This document shows positions 8,611 through 17,754 of a stretch of 64,000 nucleotides of DNA, in pieces (the first letter of the stretch is position 1; every line of letters begins with the position of its first letter). Both the position numbers and the translations under genes were made by a program. Origin of the DNA: Cognatishimia sp. MH4019 (GTDB lineage Bacteria; Pseudomonadota; Alphaproteobacteria; Rhodobacterales; Rhodobacteraceae). Where the stretch lies: positions 186,001 to 250,000 of the forward strand of contig NZ_JAHTBL010000003.1 in assembly GCF_020177595.1 (NCBI RefSeq), written 5' to 3'. The notes below the pieces were generated by a model. It saw nothing but the letters and a program-made list of their open reading frames with translations, was not told the DNA's origin and searched no databases.

Positions 8611-9777
8611 ATGCCCGTCACCAACCGCATTGCCGACTATGCCGAGGATATGACGGCTTGGCGGCGGCATCTGCATCAGCACCCCGAGTTGCAATTTGAC
8701 TGCCACGAGACAGCGGCGTTCGTGGCCGAGCGGTTGCGCGAGTTCGGCGTGGATGAACTACATGAGGGCATCGCGCAAAGCGGGCTGGTGGCGATTATCA
8801 ACGGGCAGGGCGAGGGGCCGACAATCGGGCTCCGGGCCGATATGGACGCGCTGCCGATGGAGGAAACCTCGGGCGCCGACTGGGCCAGCACGGTGCAAGG
8901 CAAGATGCATGCCTGCGGGCATGACGGGCATACGACGATGCTGCTGGGGGCTGCGCGGTATCTGGCGGAGACGCGGAAGTTTGCAGGCCGCGTTGCGCTG
9001 ATTTTCCAACCGGCGGAGGAAGGCGGCGGCGGTGCTGGCGTGATGGTCGAAGAAGGCATCATGGACCAGTTCGACATCGCGCAGGTCTATGCGCTGCATA
9101 ACGCGCCGGGCTTCAAGGAAGGCGCGTTTTATACCACGCCGGGGCCGATCATGGCGGCGGTCGATACGTTCGAGATTCACATCAAGGGCGAGGGTGGTCA
9201 CGGCGCCATGCCGCATGAGACGCGCGATCCGATTGTGGCGGCTGTCGGCATGGTGCAGGCGATCCAGACCATCGTGAGCCGTAATCACTATGCGCTGGAT
9301 GATCTGGTCGTCTCGGTCACGCAAATCCACACCGGGAGCGCGGATAACATCATTCCGGAGGCCGCCTATATCTGCGGCACCGTGCGGACCTTTGACAAGG
9401 CGGTGCAAGACATGGTCATGGACCGGATGGCCGCAATCGTGGACGGGCAAGCGGCGGCTTACGGCGTCTCGGCTGAGCTTGATTATCAGGTCGGCTATCC
9501 CGCGACCGTGAACGACGCGACCAAGGCGGCTTTTGCGGCGGATGTGGCCAAAGAGGTCGTGGGCGAGGGCAATGTCATCCCAGAGGCCGGGCGCGAAATG
9601 GGGGCAGAGGATTTCGCCTATATGCTGGAAAAACGCCCCGGCGCGTATCTGTTCATCGGGCAGGGGGACAGCGCGGGGCTGCACCACCCGTCCTATGATT
9701 TCAACGATGAGATCGCGCCTGTCGGTGCGTCGTTCTTTGCGCAGCTTGTCGAGCGTGCGCAACCTTTGGAGCAATAA
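8611..9777 (+). CDS. M20-family amidohydrolase (hippurate hydrolase/aminoacylase-like)
   Basis: A 388-residue zinc peptidase of clan M20D. Metal and catalytic blocks seen are GLRADMDALPMEE, HACGHDGHTTMLLG, PAEEGGGGA, the lid domain GGHGAMPHE, and the C-terminal MGAEDFAYM. Such enzymes cleave N-acylated or N-carbamoylated amino acids. Start at the ATG at 8611, with CCGGAG upstream; an earlier in-frame start has no ribosome site. Three bases separate it from agmatinase, so they are probably co-transcribed in amide/amine catabolism. Confidence 0.88.
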   Translation: MPVTNRIADYAEDMTAWRRHLHQHPELQFDCHETAAFVAERLREFGVDELHEGIAQSGLVAIINGQGEGPTIGLRADMDALPMEETSGADWASTVQGKMHACGHDGHTTMLLGAARYLAETRKFAGRVALIFQPAEEGGGGAGVMVEEGIMDQFDIAQVYALHNAPGFKEGAFYTTPGPIMAAVDTFEIHIKGEGGHGAMPHETRDPIVAAVGMVQAIQTIVSRNHYALDDLVVSVTQIHTGSADNIIPEAAYICGTVRTFDKAVQDMVMDRMAAIVDGQAAAYGVSAELDYQVGYPATVNDATKAAFAADVAKEVVGEGNVIPEAGREMGAEDFAYMLEKRPGAYLFIGQGDSAGLHHPSYDFNDEIAPVGASFFAQLVERAQPLEQ

Positions 9778-9780
9778 CCG

Positions 9781-10755
9781 ATGGCGTTGAAAGACAGTGC
9801 CACTGATGTGGACAATGCGCTGACGCGCGACGGCTATCGCGGGCTTTCTTTCGAGAATGCGTTTGGCGGTGTGACCTCATTCATGCGACGCACCTATACG
9901 AAGGATCTGACGGGCGTTGATCTGGCCGTCACGGGCGTGCCGTTTGATCAGGCCACCACGCACCGCCCCGGTACGCGGTTTGGGCCAAGGGCGATCCGGG
10001 AGGCCTCTGCGCTGCAGCCCTGCGATCCGCCTTATGGCTGGGATATCAACCCTTTAACCGAGTTCAACGTGGCCGATTACGGCGATGTGGCGTTTGATTA
10101 TGGCCATATCTCGAAGTTTCCCGAAGCGTTGACCAGCCATATTCGCGGTATTTTGCAAGCGGGCGCAGGCTCGCTGGTTCTGGGGGGCGATCACTATATC
10201 AGCTTTCCGATCCTGCGCGCTTATGCCGAGAAGTTCGGACCGTTGAGCTTGCTGCAATTCGATGCGCATTCCGACACATGGCCCGACGATGACATGACCC
10301 GCATCGACCATGGCACAATGTTCTACAAGGCCGTCAAGGAAGGGCTGATCGTGCCCGAACGCTCCGTCCAGGTGGGGATCCGCACAACGAACGAAGACAC
10401 GCTGGGCGTCAATATCATCGACGCGGCCGAGGTGCACCGGATCGGGCCGGAGGCGACGGTTGCCAAGATCAAAGCGATCCTTGGCGATCACGCGACCTAT
10501 CTGAGCTTCGATATTGATGCGCTCGACCCGGCATTTGCGCCGGGCACAGGCACGCCTGTCTGGGGCGGGCTGACCAGTGCACAAGCGGTTGCCATGCTGC
10601 AAGGCCTCAAGGGCATCAACATGGTGGGTGCAGATGTCGTGGAGGTGTCACCGCCCTTTGATACAACGGGCGCAACGGCCGTGGCGGGGTCACATGTCGC
10701 GACAGAGCTGATGTGCCTTTATTGCTATAACAAACAATCAAGATCAGAGGGTTAG
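9781..10755 (+). CDS. speB: Agmatinase / ureohydrolase
   Basis: A 324-residue ureohydrolase. The dimanganese ligands are in GGDH (followed by YISFP), DAHSDT and SFDIDALDP, all intact, so it should be an active urea-releasing enzyme. Agmatinase (agmatine to putrescine plus urea) is the most likely activity, but guanidinobutyrase or related guanidino-acid hydrolases share these motifs. The neighbouring amidohydrolase and DUF1499 genes are on the same strand with 3-base gaps. Confidence 0.83.
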   Translation: MALKDSATDVDNALTRDGYRGLSFENAFGGVTSFMRRTYTKDLTGVDLAVTGVPFDQATTHRPGTRFGPRAIREASALQPCDPPYGWDINPLTEFNVADYGDVAFDYGHISKFPEALTSHIRGILQAGAGSLVLGGDHYISFPILRAYAEKFGPLSLLQFDAHSDTWPDDDMTRIDHGTMFYKAVKEGLIVPERSVQVGIRTTNEDTLGVNIIDAAEVHRIGPEATVAKIKAILGDHATYLSFDIDALDPAFAPGTGTPVWGGLTSAQAVAMLQGLKGINMVGADVVEVSPPFDTTGATAVAGSHVATELMCLYCYNKQSRSEG

Positions 10756-10758
10756 AGG

Positions 10759-11205
10759 ATGAAGCTCATCTTGTCTTTGGTGCTGCTGTCGATCATTATC
10801 GGTCTGGCCTATATCCGCCTGGCCCCCAGCAATCGCGACGCCTGGCATACCGATGCAATGCAGGAACAACCTCAGGTCGGTCATTTTGTTGTGCGACCGG
10901 ATGGCGGGGATTTGGCAAGCCCTGTCTACAATGAAAGCCCTGTAGACCTGCTGACGCGCTTCGATGCGGTCGCGCTGGCCGAGCCGCGCACATCGCGCCT
11001 TGCAGGCAGCCCCGAGGAGGGGCGCATCACCTACATTACACGCTCGCGGGTCATCGGATTTCCTGATTACACAACCGTTCAGGCCACCCCCGTCGAGGGC
11101 GGCACAGCGTTGGTGATCCATGCAAGATTGCGCTTTGGGCGGTCTGACCTAGGAGTCAACGCTGCCCGTGTCACCCGGTGGCTGGACGCTTTGGTTCAGG
11201 GATGA
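10759..11205 (+). CDS. DUF1499 membrane-anchored protein
   Basis: A 148-residue protein with one N-terminal hydrophobic segment (residues 2-20) that could be a signal anchor, followed by a periplasmic-type DUF1499 domain (VDLLTRFDAVALAEPRT, then ITYITRSRVIGFPDYTTVQA). The biochemical function of DUF1499 is unknown. It is the last gene of the amidohydrolase-agmatinase transcript. Its last 57 bases overlap the 3' end of the convergent small secreted protein, an unusually long tail-to-tail overlap. Confidence 0.8.
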   Translation: MKLILSLVLLSIIIGLAYIRLAPSNRDAWHTDAMQEQPQVGHFVVRPDGGDLASPVYNESPVDLLTRFDAVALAEPRTSRLAGSPEEGRITYITRSRVIGFPDYTTVQATPVEGGTALVIHARLRFGRSDLGVNAARVTRWLDALVQG

Positions 11206-11430
11206 GCTGAGACAGCCATTCTGAACTTCGCGCCACATGGGCGAATTAAGCGACATCTGACATTGCGCCGTGAACATGCGGCCACCGACATTCAGACAAA
11301 TCATTTCGCCCAGTTCGATGCGCTCGCCGCCTTGGTCGGTGCAATAACAGTCGACTGTTTTGCCGCCGCTCGTAACATCGGCCAGAGCGGGGGTGGTCAA
11401 TAGGATCAGGAGTGGTGCAAAATATTTCAT
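11149..11430 (-). CDS. Small secreted cysteine-containing protein, unknown
   Basis: A 93-residue protein starting at the ATG at 11430 with a clear Sec signal peptide (MKYFAPLLILLTTPALA, cleavage after ALA). The mature part has five cysteines (CYC, IC, QC, GC), suggesting disulfides in the periplasm. I do not recognise a named domain. Its 3' end lies inside the last 57 bases of the DUF1499 gene on the other strand. The short divergent spacer toward prfA is only about 60 bases. Confidence 0.65.
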   Translation of the reverse strand: MKYFAPLLILLTTPALADVTSGGKTVDCYCTDQGGERIELGEMICLNVGGRMFTAQCQMSLNSPMWREVQNGCLSSSLNQSVQPPGDTGSVDS

Positions 11431-11492
11431 GACAGTGAAATTAGCACGATCTGCACTCTTGACCAAGTTGATTGCATAAGGGAAGCAAGCCC

Positions 11493-12545
11493 ATGGTTCC
11501 TTTTGAAAAACTTGAGCAAATCCGCCAGCGCTTCCAGTTTCTGGAGGCCAAAATGGCCGATGGGGCTGCAGGCGAGGATATCGCGGCGCTGGCCAAGGAA
11601 TATTCCGACCTCAAACCCGTGGTCGAAGAGGTCGAGGCGTATATGCAGCTTGTCTCGGATATCGAAGAGGCCGAGGCGATGCTGGCCGATCCCGAGATGA
11701 AGGAGTTAGCGGAAGAGGAATTGCCGGGGCTGAAGGCGCGTTTGCCAGAGGCAGAGCATTCGATCCGCTTGACGCTGTTGCCCAAGGATGCCGCCGACGC
11801 CAAGCCCGCGATGATCGAAATCCGGCCGGGGACGGGGGGCGATGAGGCCTCGCTTTTTGCCGGTGATTTGCTGCGCATGTATCAGCGCTATGCCGAAGCG
11901 CGGGGCTGGAAGTTTACCGTGATGGAGCTGAGCGAGACCGAGTTGGGCGGCATCAAGGAAGTGGTTGCCAACATCACCGGCGAGAACGTCTTTGCCCGGC
12001 TGAAATACGAAAGCGGCGTGCACCGGGTGCAGCGTGTGCCGACCACCGAAAGCGGCGGGCGCATCCATACCTCTGCCGCAACGGTCGCCGTTTTGCCAGA
12101 GGCAGAAGACGTGGATATTCAGGTAGATCCCGGCGATATCCGCATCGACACGATGCGCGCCAGTGGCTCGGGTGGCCAGCACGTCAACACGACCGATTCT
12201 GCCGTGCGGATCACCCATATGCCGTCGGGCATCGTTGTGACCTCGTCTGAGAAATCCCAGCACCGAAACCGCGAGATCGCGATGCAGGTGCTGAAAACCC
12301 GGCTCTATGATCTGGAGCGCCAGCGTGTGGACAGCGAGCGCTCGGAAGATCGCAAAAGCCAGGTCGGTAGTGGCGACAGATCAGAACGCATCCGCACGTA
12401 TAATTTCCCCCAAGGGCGCATGACCGACCACCGCATCAACCTGACGCTTTATAAGCTGGATCAGGTGATGCAGGGCGATCTGGACGAGATTATCGACGCG
12501 CTGACGACAGAGGATCAGGCGAGCCAGCTGGCAGAGATATCGTGA
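11493..12545 (+). CDS. prfA: Peptide chain release factor 1
   Basis: A 350-residue class I release factor that reads UAA and UAG and triggers peptide release on the ribosome. The catalytic GGQ is at residues 227-229 (context [18 protein letters not shown]), and the early block [13 protein letters not shown] is present. Start at the ATG at 11493 with AAGGGA upstream; a TTG 21 bases earlier is less likely. The stop codon overlaps the GTG start of prmC by four bases, so the factor and the methylase of its GGQ glutamine are made together. Confidence 0.96.
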   Translation: MVPFEKLEQIRQRFQFLEAKMADGAAGEDIAALAKEYSDLKPVVEEVEAYMQLVSDIEEAEAMLADPEMKELAEEELPGLKARLPEAEHSIRLTLLPKDAADAKPAMIEIRPGTGGDEASLFAGDLLRMYQRYAEARGWKFTVMELSETELGGIKEVVANITGENVFARLKYESGVHRVQRVPTTESGGRIHTSAATVAVLPEAEDVDIQVDPGDIRIDTMRASGSGGQHVNTTDSAVRITHMPSGIVVTSSEKSQHRNREIAMQVLKTRLYDLERQRVDSERSEDRKSQVGSGDRSERIRTYNFPQGRMTDHRINLTLYKLDQVMQGDLDEIIDALTTEDQASQLAEIS

Positions 12546-13408
12546 GCGACCCGAGTGCCGCCATCGCCGCGCTGATTGATGAAGGTGCGGCACAGTTGCG
12601 TGCGGCCGGGATTGCGGGGGCCGAGCGGGATGCGCGGGTGCTGTTGGCTCATAGCGCGGGCATCGCGTCGGACATGGTCTATCCGCCTTACAGTCATCCG
12701 CAGCTTGTCGCGGCGGTGACGGGGCAGTCGGATTGGGGTGCGAAATTTCACGAGGCTATCACCGCGCGCGCTGGGGGACGGCCAGTCTCGAAAATCATCG
12801 GCGCGCGCGCGTTCTGGGCGCACCGATTCCTTGTCACGGATGATGTCTTGGACCCGCGGCCCGAGACCGAGATTCTGGTTGAACACGCGTTGGCAGAGCC
12901 GTTTTCCCGGCTGCTTGATCTGGGTACGGGATCGGGCTGCATCCTGTTGTCATTGCTTGCCGAACGCCCCGCAGCGCATGGGCTTGGCGTCGATATCAGC
13001 GCGGCGGCTTTGTCGGTGGCCGCCCAGAATGCAGAGCGTTTGGGGGTTGCGGATCGGGTCGATCTGATCCGGTCCGATTGGTTTTCCGATGTAGCGGGGC
13101 AATTCGATCTGATCGTCTCCAACCCGCCCTATATCGCGGCAGACGAAATGGCCGGGCTGGCCCCGGACGTGCGGCTACATGATCCCGAAATTGCCCTGAC
13201 ACCGGGCGGCGATGGGTTGGATGCGTATCGCATGCTCACCGCGCAAGCCGGGGGGCATCTGGCGATAAACGGGCGTCTGATGGTCGAGATTGGGCCGACC
13301 CAGGCGCAAGCGGTCAGCGAGCTGATGCGCGGGGCGGGTCTTGAAAAGATCACGGTGCATCCCGATCTGGATGGCCGTGACCGTGTGGTCAGCGCGCGCA
13401 AGGCCTAA
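12542..13408 (+). CDS. prmC: Release factor glutamine N5-methyltransferase
   Basis: A 288-residue SAM-dependent methyltransferase that methylates the GGQ glutamine of release factors. The SAM-binding motif is [16 protein letters not shown] and the catalytic NPPY tetrad is at residues 194-197. An N-terminal helical domain (1-90) carries the HemK substrate-binding region ([15 protein letters not shown]). It uses a GTG start coupled to prfA by a 4-base GTGA overlap. Confidence 0.94.
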   Translation: MSDPSAAIAALIDEGAAQLRAAGIAGAERDARVLLAHSAGIASDMVYPPYSHPQLVAAVTGQSDWGAKFHEAITARAGGRPVSKIIGARAFWAHRFLVTDDVLDPRPETEILVEHALAEPFSRLLDLGTGSGCILLSLLAERPAAHGLGVDISAAALSVAAQNAERLGVADRVDLIRSDWFSDVAGQFDLIVSNPPYIAADEMAGLAPDVRLHDPEIALTPGGDGLDAYRMLTAQAGGHLAINGRLMVEIGPTQAQAVSELMRGAGLEKITVHPDLDGRDRVVSARKA

Positions 13409-13629
13409 CAAGACCTTAACAAAGGCCCCAAAACGACGGCATTTGGCGAATTTATGCCACGTGTTGATGCTTTTTACTTGCCCCGTCTGCCCCCACATGG
13501 TTTTAACTTGTGTATCGCAGAGGCGGAGCCGTTATCGCTCCCCCCGATTAATTGCCAAAATATCGCACCGCACACTGCCCTTTTGGCAGAGGCAGAGCGA
13601 AAGCCAACAAAAGGTTGGACGTCTATCAA

Positions 13630-14175
13630 ATGAGATCATCGAAGTCCCGGTCGCGGTCCAAAGGGAACCGCAACAACAATCGGCAGGTTGGCAACGTCGT
13701 CAATCGCGTGTTCGACAGTTCTGGCCCTGAAGGCAAAGTGCGCGGCACGCCCCAGCAGATCATCGACAAATATAACCAGCTGGCCCGCGACGCGACGCTG
13801 AGCAATGACCGTGTCGCGGCTGAGAACTTTCAGCAACACGCCGAACATTACACCCGCATGCTGGGTGAGGCCCTGCGCGAGCAGGAAGCCCGCCGCGAAC
13901 AGCAGGAACGCGAACAGGCAGAGCGTCAGCAACAACAGCGTGAACGCGACCGCGAACGTGAAGAACAGCGCAAACAGCGTCAGCAGGAAGAGGCAAACAA
14001 GGCCGATCCTGGCTCTGCGCCGCAGCCTGATCTGGGTGACAGCAATGGTGGTCTGGTCGAAACGCCAGAGGCGCAGATCATCGCTGCCGAACCGCAGGCC
14101 GAAAAGCCCAAGCGTCCGCGCAAGCCCCGCAAGCCAAAAGCGCCTGAAAGCGATGCGCCTGAGGCGGCGGAGTAA
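13630..14175 (+). CDS. DUF4167 RNA-binding-like protein
   Basis: A 181-residue protein. Residues 1-75 carry the conserved DUF4167 block (RSKGNRNNNRQVGNVVNRVFDSSGP, then VRGTPQQIIDKYNQLARDA), found almost only in alphaproteobacteria. Residues about 80-125 are a very charged Gln/Arg/Glu helix, likely coiled coil, and the C-terminus is a Lys/Pro/Arg-rich tail (KPKRPRKPRKPKAPE). The basic tails suggest nucleic acid binding, but the function is unknown. I start it at the ATG at 13630, directly before the conserved MRSSKSRSRSKG. A 220-base leader separates it from prmC, so it probably has its own promoter. Confidence 0.85.
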   Translation: MRSSKSRSRSKGNRNNNRQVGNVVNRVFDSSGPEGKVRGTPQQIIDKYNQLARDATLSNDRVAAENFQQHAEHYTRMLGEALREQEARREQQEREQAERQQQQRERDREREEQRKQRQQEEANKADPGSAPQPDLGDSNGGLVETPEAQIIAAEPQAEKPKRPRKPRKPKAPESDAPEAAE

Positions 14176-14194
14176 AAGTTTTCAGAACTTTTTG

Positions 14195-14218
14195 GAAAAC
14201 TCTTTTTGAAGAGTTTTC
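14195..14218. repeat. AT-rich hairpin downstream of the DUF4167 gene
   Basis: GAAAACTCTT (14195-14204) pairs perfectly with AAGAGTTTTC (14209-14218) around a 4-base loop. It belongs to the same AAAGTTTTC-type inverted repeat style as the pair after the P450 gene at 53124-53169. It may help end transcription or protect the 3' end, but there is no adjacent T tract. Confidence 0.5.
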
Positions 14219-14235
14219 GCCCCCGAACAGACCAG

Positions 14236-14268
14236 AAAGCGCGCAGGCAATCGCCGCGCGCTTTTTTT
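14236..14268. terminator. Rho-independent terminator between convergent genes
   Basis: The 9-bp stem AAAGCGCGC/GCGCGCTTT (14236-14244 and 14256-14264) is followed on the plus strand by a run of T residues up to 14268, a classic terminator for the DUF4167 gene. The A residues on the left side mean it may also act on the minus strand for the long lpt-surA-rsmA operon, whose last gene ends at 14267. Confidence 0.8.
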
Positions 14269-14722
14269 ATGTGGCGAGCTTTGGCCCGGTGCGGAAATAC
14301 GAGACGTTGTTGGTGAAAATGCTGTCTGGACGCAGACGGATCAGCCGCCCATCGGGATCGTCAATCCGCGCGACAGTTTCGATGAACCACGGATTCCAGT
14401 TCGCCTCATCCGCATCGAGATATTTGCGGAGGAGCCGCTTGAAGAGCTCGGCGTCCATATCAGTGATCGTTGCCTGCCCCCGCAGACCCAGATGCAGCAA
14501 CCGCCCCTCGGCATTGTCATAGTCGACAATCTCGACCGCACAGCGCGGATCTGCCTCGATCCTCTGGACAGAGCTGCTGTCACGCGATCCCAGCATCGAC
14601 AGCATGCCGCCTTCCCATAAAAACCAGACAGGAGCGTTGCGCGGGCCATCCGTGTCAATTGTGGCGAGGTTGGCCATTAAAGGCAGGCCCAAGACCCGTT
14701 CTGGATCAAAGGGCGTGGCCAT
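14267..14722 (-). CDS. Pyridoxamine 5'-phosphate oxidase-family protein
   Basis: A 151-residue split-barrel flavin-binding-type protein (PNPOx-like). The pattern LATIDTDGPRNAPVWFLWEGG, then EADPRCAVEIVDYD and LGLRGQATI is characteristic of F420/FMN-binding family members. The true substrate is unknown, and true PdxH activity is not indicated. Last gene of the long minus-strand operon; its ATG shares one base with the rsmA stop codon (TGATG), which fixes the start at 14722. Confidence 0.8.
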   Translation of the reverse strand: MATPFDPERVLGLPLMANLATIDTDGPRNAPVWFLWEGGMLSMLGSRDSSSVQRIEADPRCAVEIVDYDNAEGRLLHLGLRGQATITDMDAELFKRLLRKYLDADEANWNPWFIETVARIDDPDGRLIRLRPDSIFTNNVSYFRTGPKLAT

Positions 14723-15561
14723 CAGCGCGCCACTTCGCGGGCCAGCGCGCAGAAGCCTTCCAGAGGGATTTCTTCGGCGCGTTGTGTGGGCGTGATGCCA
14801 GCGGCGACCAGGCGGTCCTCGATATCCGGGGCCATGCCCTTTAGCGAAGCGCGCAGCATCTTGCGGCGCTGGTTGAAGGCTGCGGCCACAACCCGAGACA
14901 GCACCGCTGCATCGGCGTTGTATTTCGGCTGGTCGAGCGCTGTGAGATGCACCACGGCGGAATGCACTTTTGGGGCAGGGGTGAAGGCTTGTGGGGGCAG
15001 GTCCATGACGATGCGCGTTTCGGCACGCCATTGTGCGAGGATTGCGAGGCGTCCGTAGGCTTTGCTGCCCGGCTGGGCCACGATCCGCTGCGCCACTTCC
15101 TTTTGGAACATCAGTGTCAGCGATTGCCAGAAGGGCGGCCACTGCTTGGGCGTCAGCCAGCGCACCAGCAATTCGGTGCCCACGTTGTAAGGCAGGTTCG
15201 CAGCCACTCGGATCGGCGGGGTGAGGTGGGCCAGTGGGTCGATCTCAAGCGCGTCGCCATTGATCACCTCAAGGCGTCCGGGATAGGCGTCTGCGATTTC
15301 GGCCAGTGCAGGTAGGCAGCGCGCGTCTTTTTCGACCGCCAGAACGCGGCGCGCGCCTTCGGCCAGCAAGCCACGGGTCAGCCCGCCGGGGCCGGGGCCG
15401 ATCTCAAGCACGTCGCAGGCGCTTAGGTCGCCTGCCTGGCGCGCGATTTTGGCGGTGAGGTTTAAATCCAGAAGGAAGTTCTGACCCAGCGATTTCTTGG
15501 CCCGCAGGTCATGTGTTGCGATCACCTCGCGCAGGGGCGGGAGGCTGTCGATGGCGCTCAC
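14722..15561 (-). CDS. rsmA: 16S rRNA dimethyladenosine transferase (RsmA/KsgA)
   Basis: A 279-residue SAM-dependent methyltransferase that dimethylates two adenines in the 3' hairpin of 16S rRNA late in small-subunit assembly. Motifs seen are [11 protein letters not shown] near residue 18, the SAM site [16 protein letters not shown], and the catalytic [11 protein letters not shown]. It starts with GTG at 15561 inside a 4-base overlap with the pdxA stop. The surA-pdxA-rsmA order is a common proteobacterial arrangement. Confidence 0.95.
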   Translation of the reverse strand: MSAIDSLPPLREVIATHDLRAKKSLGQNFLLDLNLTAKIARQAGDLSACDVLEIGPGPGGLTRGLLAEGARRVLAVEKDARCLPALAEIADAYPGRLEVINGDALEIDPLAHLTPPIRVAANLPYNVGTELLVRWLTPKQWPPFWQSLTLMFQKEVAQRIVAQPGSKAYGRLAILAQWRAETRIVMDLPPQAFTPAPKVHSAVVHLTALDQPKYNADAAVLSRVVAAAFNQRRKMLRASLKGMAPDIEDRLVAAGITPTQRAEEIPLEGFCALAREVAR

Positions 15562-16526
15562 GCGCGGGCCTCGGCCATGCGCTGCGCCATCTTGAGTGCC
15601 TCGATCAGCGAGGTCGGGTCCGCGACGTCTTTGCCTGCGATATCAAAGGCGGTGCCGTGATCGGGCGAGGTGCGGATGAACGGCAAGCCCAGAGTGACGT
15701 TCACGCCACGATCAAAATCAATCGTCTTGATCGGGATCAGCGCTTGATCGTGATACATCGCAATGGCCGCGTCATAGCCTGCGCGTGCACGCGCGTGAAA
15801 CATCGTATCGGCGGAGAGCGGACCGATCAGATCGAGCCCTTCTGCGCGCAGCGCGTCCAGTGTAGGCGCGATCAACTCGATCTCTTCCAGCCCCATCGCC
15901 CCGCCTTCACCGGCATGGGGGTTCAGGCCCGCCACGGCGATCTTGGGGGCATCAATACAGAAGTCCCGACGCAAGGCGGCATGGGTGATCAGGATCGTGT
16001 CGGTGAGGTTGGCCGCACTCAGATGCGCGGGCACGTCTTTCAGCGGGATGTGGATCGTGGCTGGAACCACGCGTAACTCGTCACAGGCGAGCATCATGAC
16101 GACGCTGCCTACGCCGCCCAGCGAGGCGAGGTATTCCGTATGGCCCGGATAGGCAAAGCCCGCCCCGTCCTGCAGGGCCTTTTTGTGGATGGGGCAGGTG
16201 GTGAGTGCAGAGGCTTGGCCTGCTTGCACCAATTCGACGCCGCGCGCGATGGCGTCGATCACGCTTTGCGCCTGGGCTGGCTGAGGCAGGCCAGGGCTGC
16301 GTGTGCCTTCAAACGGCAAGGGCAGCACCGACAAAGACCCGGCGGCGACCGATATCGCCTCGGACGGGTCCGAGATCACGCTGACCGGGCCGTCCAGATG
16401 CGCCGGATCGCCGATGTAGAAGAACGGGACACTGTCCTTCAGCGCGGCCCAGGCTTTCATCGCAATTTCGGGACCGATGCCCGCAGGCTCACCGCAGCTG
16501 AGCGCGATGGGCAAGGCGGGGCTCAT
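15558..16526 (-). CDS. pdxA: 4-hydroxythreonine-4-phosphate dehydrogenase
   Basis: A 322-residue PdxA, the zinc- and NAD-dependent enzyme of vitamin B6 synthesis. It begins with the conserved [17 protein letters not shown] and has the metal/substrate blocks [36 protein letters not shown] and MYHDQALIP. Start at the ATG at 16526, where ATGA overlaps the end of surA. It sits between surA and rsmA. Confidence 0.95.
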   Translation of the reverse strand: MSPALPIALSCGEPAGIGPEIAMKAWAALKDSVPFFYIGDPAHLDGPVSVISDPSEAISVAAGSLSVLPLPFEGTRSPGLPQPAQAQSVIDAIARGVELVQAGQASALTTCPIHKKALQDGAGFAYPGHTEYLASLGGVGSVVMMLACDELRVVPATIHIPLKDVPAHLSAANLTDTILITHAALRRDFCIDAPKIAVAGLNPHAGEGGAMGLEEIELIAPTLDALRAEGLDLIGPLSADTMFHARARAGYDAAIAMYHDQALIPIKTIDFDRGVNVTLGLPFIRTSPDHGTAFDIAGKDVADPTSLIEALKMAQRMAEARA

Positions 16527-17734
16527 TGGTATTCGATCACCGCATCTGCGCGCAGTTCGGCCAGATAGTTGTTGGCAAAGCTTTCGACCCGACGATTGAA
16601 AAGCGCAGAGCGAATGCTTTCGCGATCCACTTCTTCCCCCAGCGTCGGGGTGCGCCCGCACATCATCAGAAAGACCAGCGTCTCGCCACCGGCACGGGTT
16701 AGCGCGGTCGAGACCTCGCCTTCATCGAGCTTGGCCAATTCCATAGCGATATCTTGCGGAATTTCAGCAGGGGGCAGGGCGCCGCGCTCAAGCACCTCTT
16801 CAGGCTGGCCTTGGGCTACGCCGTAAAGGTCATCGCAGGTGTCGACCTCGGCGCGCACGCGGTCAGCAGCGGCGAGACCCGCAGCGGAGCGGCCACCGGC
16901 GATGTAATAGGCGGCATATTCAATTGCGGCGTATTCAACGGGTGCGGCTTCGGTTTCTTCGATATCGCGCAGCTGGAAGAAAATCACGGCGTTGGGGATC
17001 GGGATCGGCGCGCTGACCTCGCCGGGTCGCAGACCCAGAACAATCTGACGGATTTGCGGGGGCAGGTTGCCCAATGGCAACCAATCAAGCTGGCCCGACC
17101 GGCTGCGAGAGCCGGAGACTGAATAGCGGCGTGCAGCAGATTGAAACGCAGGGATTCCTTCGATGCGCTGGATCTCTTCTGTCCGACGTTGCGTTTGGGC
17201 TGCGGTTTGCGGTGTGTTGGGCAAGATAATTTCATTGAGCAGAACGCGAATGCCGCCATCCGAAGAAGCCGCTTTGATCGCACGATCAATCTCGGCATCG
17301 GTGACTTGGGCGCGCGGTGCAAAGCGCGCGCGCGACAACTCGCGCCACCCCAGACCGGCGCGCACGAAATCCCGGAAGGTTGAGCGGTCAATGCCGCCTT
17401 GCGCAATTGCTTGAACGAACTGCTCCAGTTCCAGATTGGCGCGGCCTGCAAACTCGGCCATCCCGCCTTCGATCTGTTCATCCGTCAACTGGATGCCTGC
17501 TGCCGCCATCGCGTCCAGGCGCAGACGGTCGTCAATCAGTTGCTCTTCGGCCAGTTCTTCAAGGTTCCCGGGCGAACGCAGCAGCGTCAGAAACAGGATC
17601 CGCTGATCCAGCTCGTATTGCGTGATGGCGCGGTCATTGACCTTGATGATCGGCGCAAAAGCGCTTTGGGCTGCGGCAGACAAGGCCAGACCAAAGGTCA
17701 GGCACAGGCAGATGAACAGGCGCGACAGGGTCAT
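16523..17734 (-). CDS. surA: SurA-type periplasmic chaperone/peptidyl-prolyl isomerase
   Basis: A 403-residue exported protein. A Sec signal peptide (MTLSRLFICLCLTFGLALSAAA) leads into the SurA N-terminal chaperone region (INDRAITQYELDQRI-like, here VNDRAITQYELDQRILFL), then a parvulin-like segment (about 170-285, with FQSAARRYSVSGSRSRSGQLDWLP and LRPGEVSAPI). SurA escorts outer-membrane proteins such as LptD, encoded directly upstream in the same operon, which strongly supports the role. The order lptD-surA-pdxA-rsmA is conserved in proteobacteria. Confidence 0.88.
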   Translation of the reverse strand: MTLSRLFICLCLTFGLALSAAAQSAFAPIIKVNDRAITQYELDQRILFLTLLRSPGNLEELAEEQLIDDRLRLDAMAAAGIQLTDEQIEGGMAEFAGRANLELEQFVQAIAQGGIDRSTFRDFVRAGLGWRELSRARFAPRAQVTDAEIDRAIKAASSDGGIRVLLNEIILPNTPQTAAQTQRRTEEIQRIEGIPAFQSAARRYSVSGSRSRSGQLDWLPLGNLPPQIRQIVLGLRPGEVSAPIPIPNAVIFFQLRDIEETEAAPVEYAAIEYAAYYIAGGRSAAGLAAADRVRAEVDTCDDLYGVAQGQPEEVLERGALPPAEIPQDIAMELAKLDEGEVSTALTRAGGETLVFLMMCGRTPTLGEEVDRESIRSALFNRRVESFANNYLAELRADAVIEYQ

Positions 17735-17754
17735 GTCTCAGCTCTTTCCTCTTT

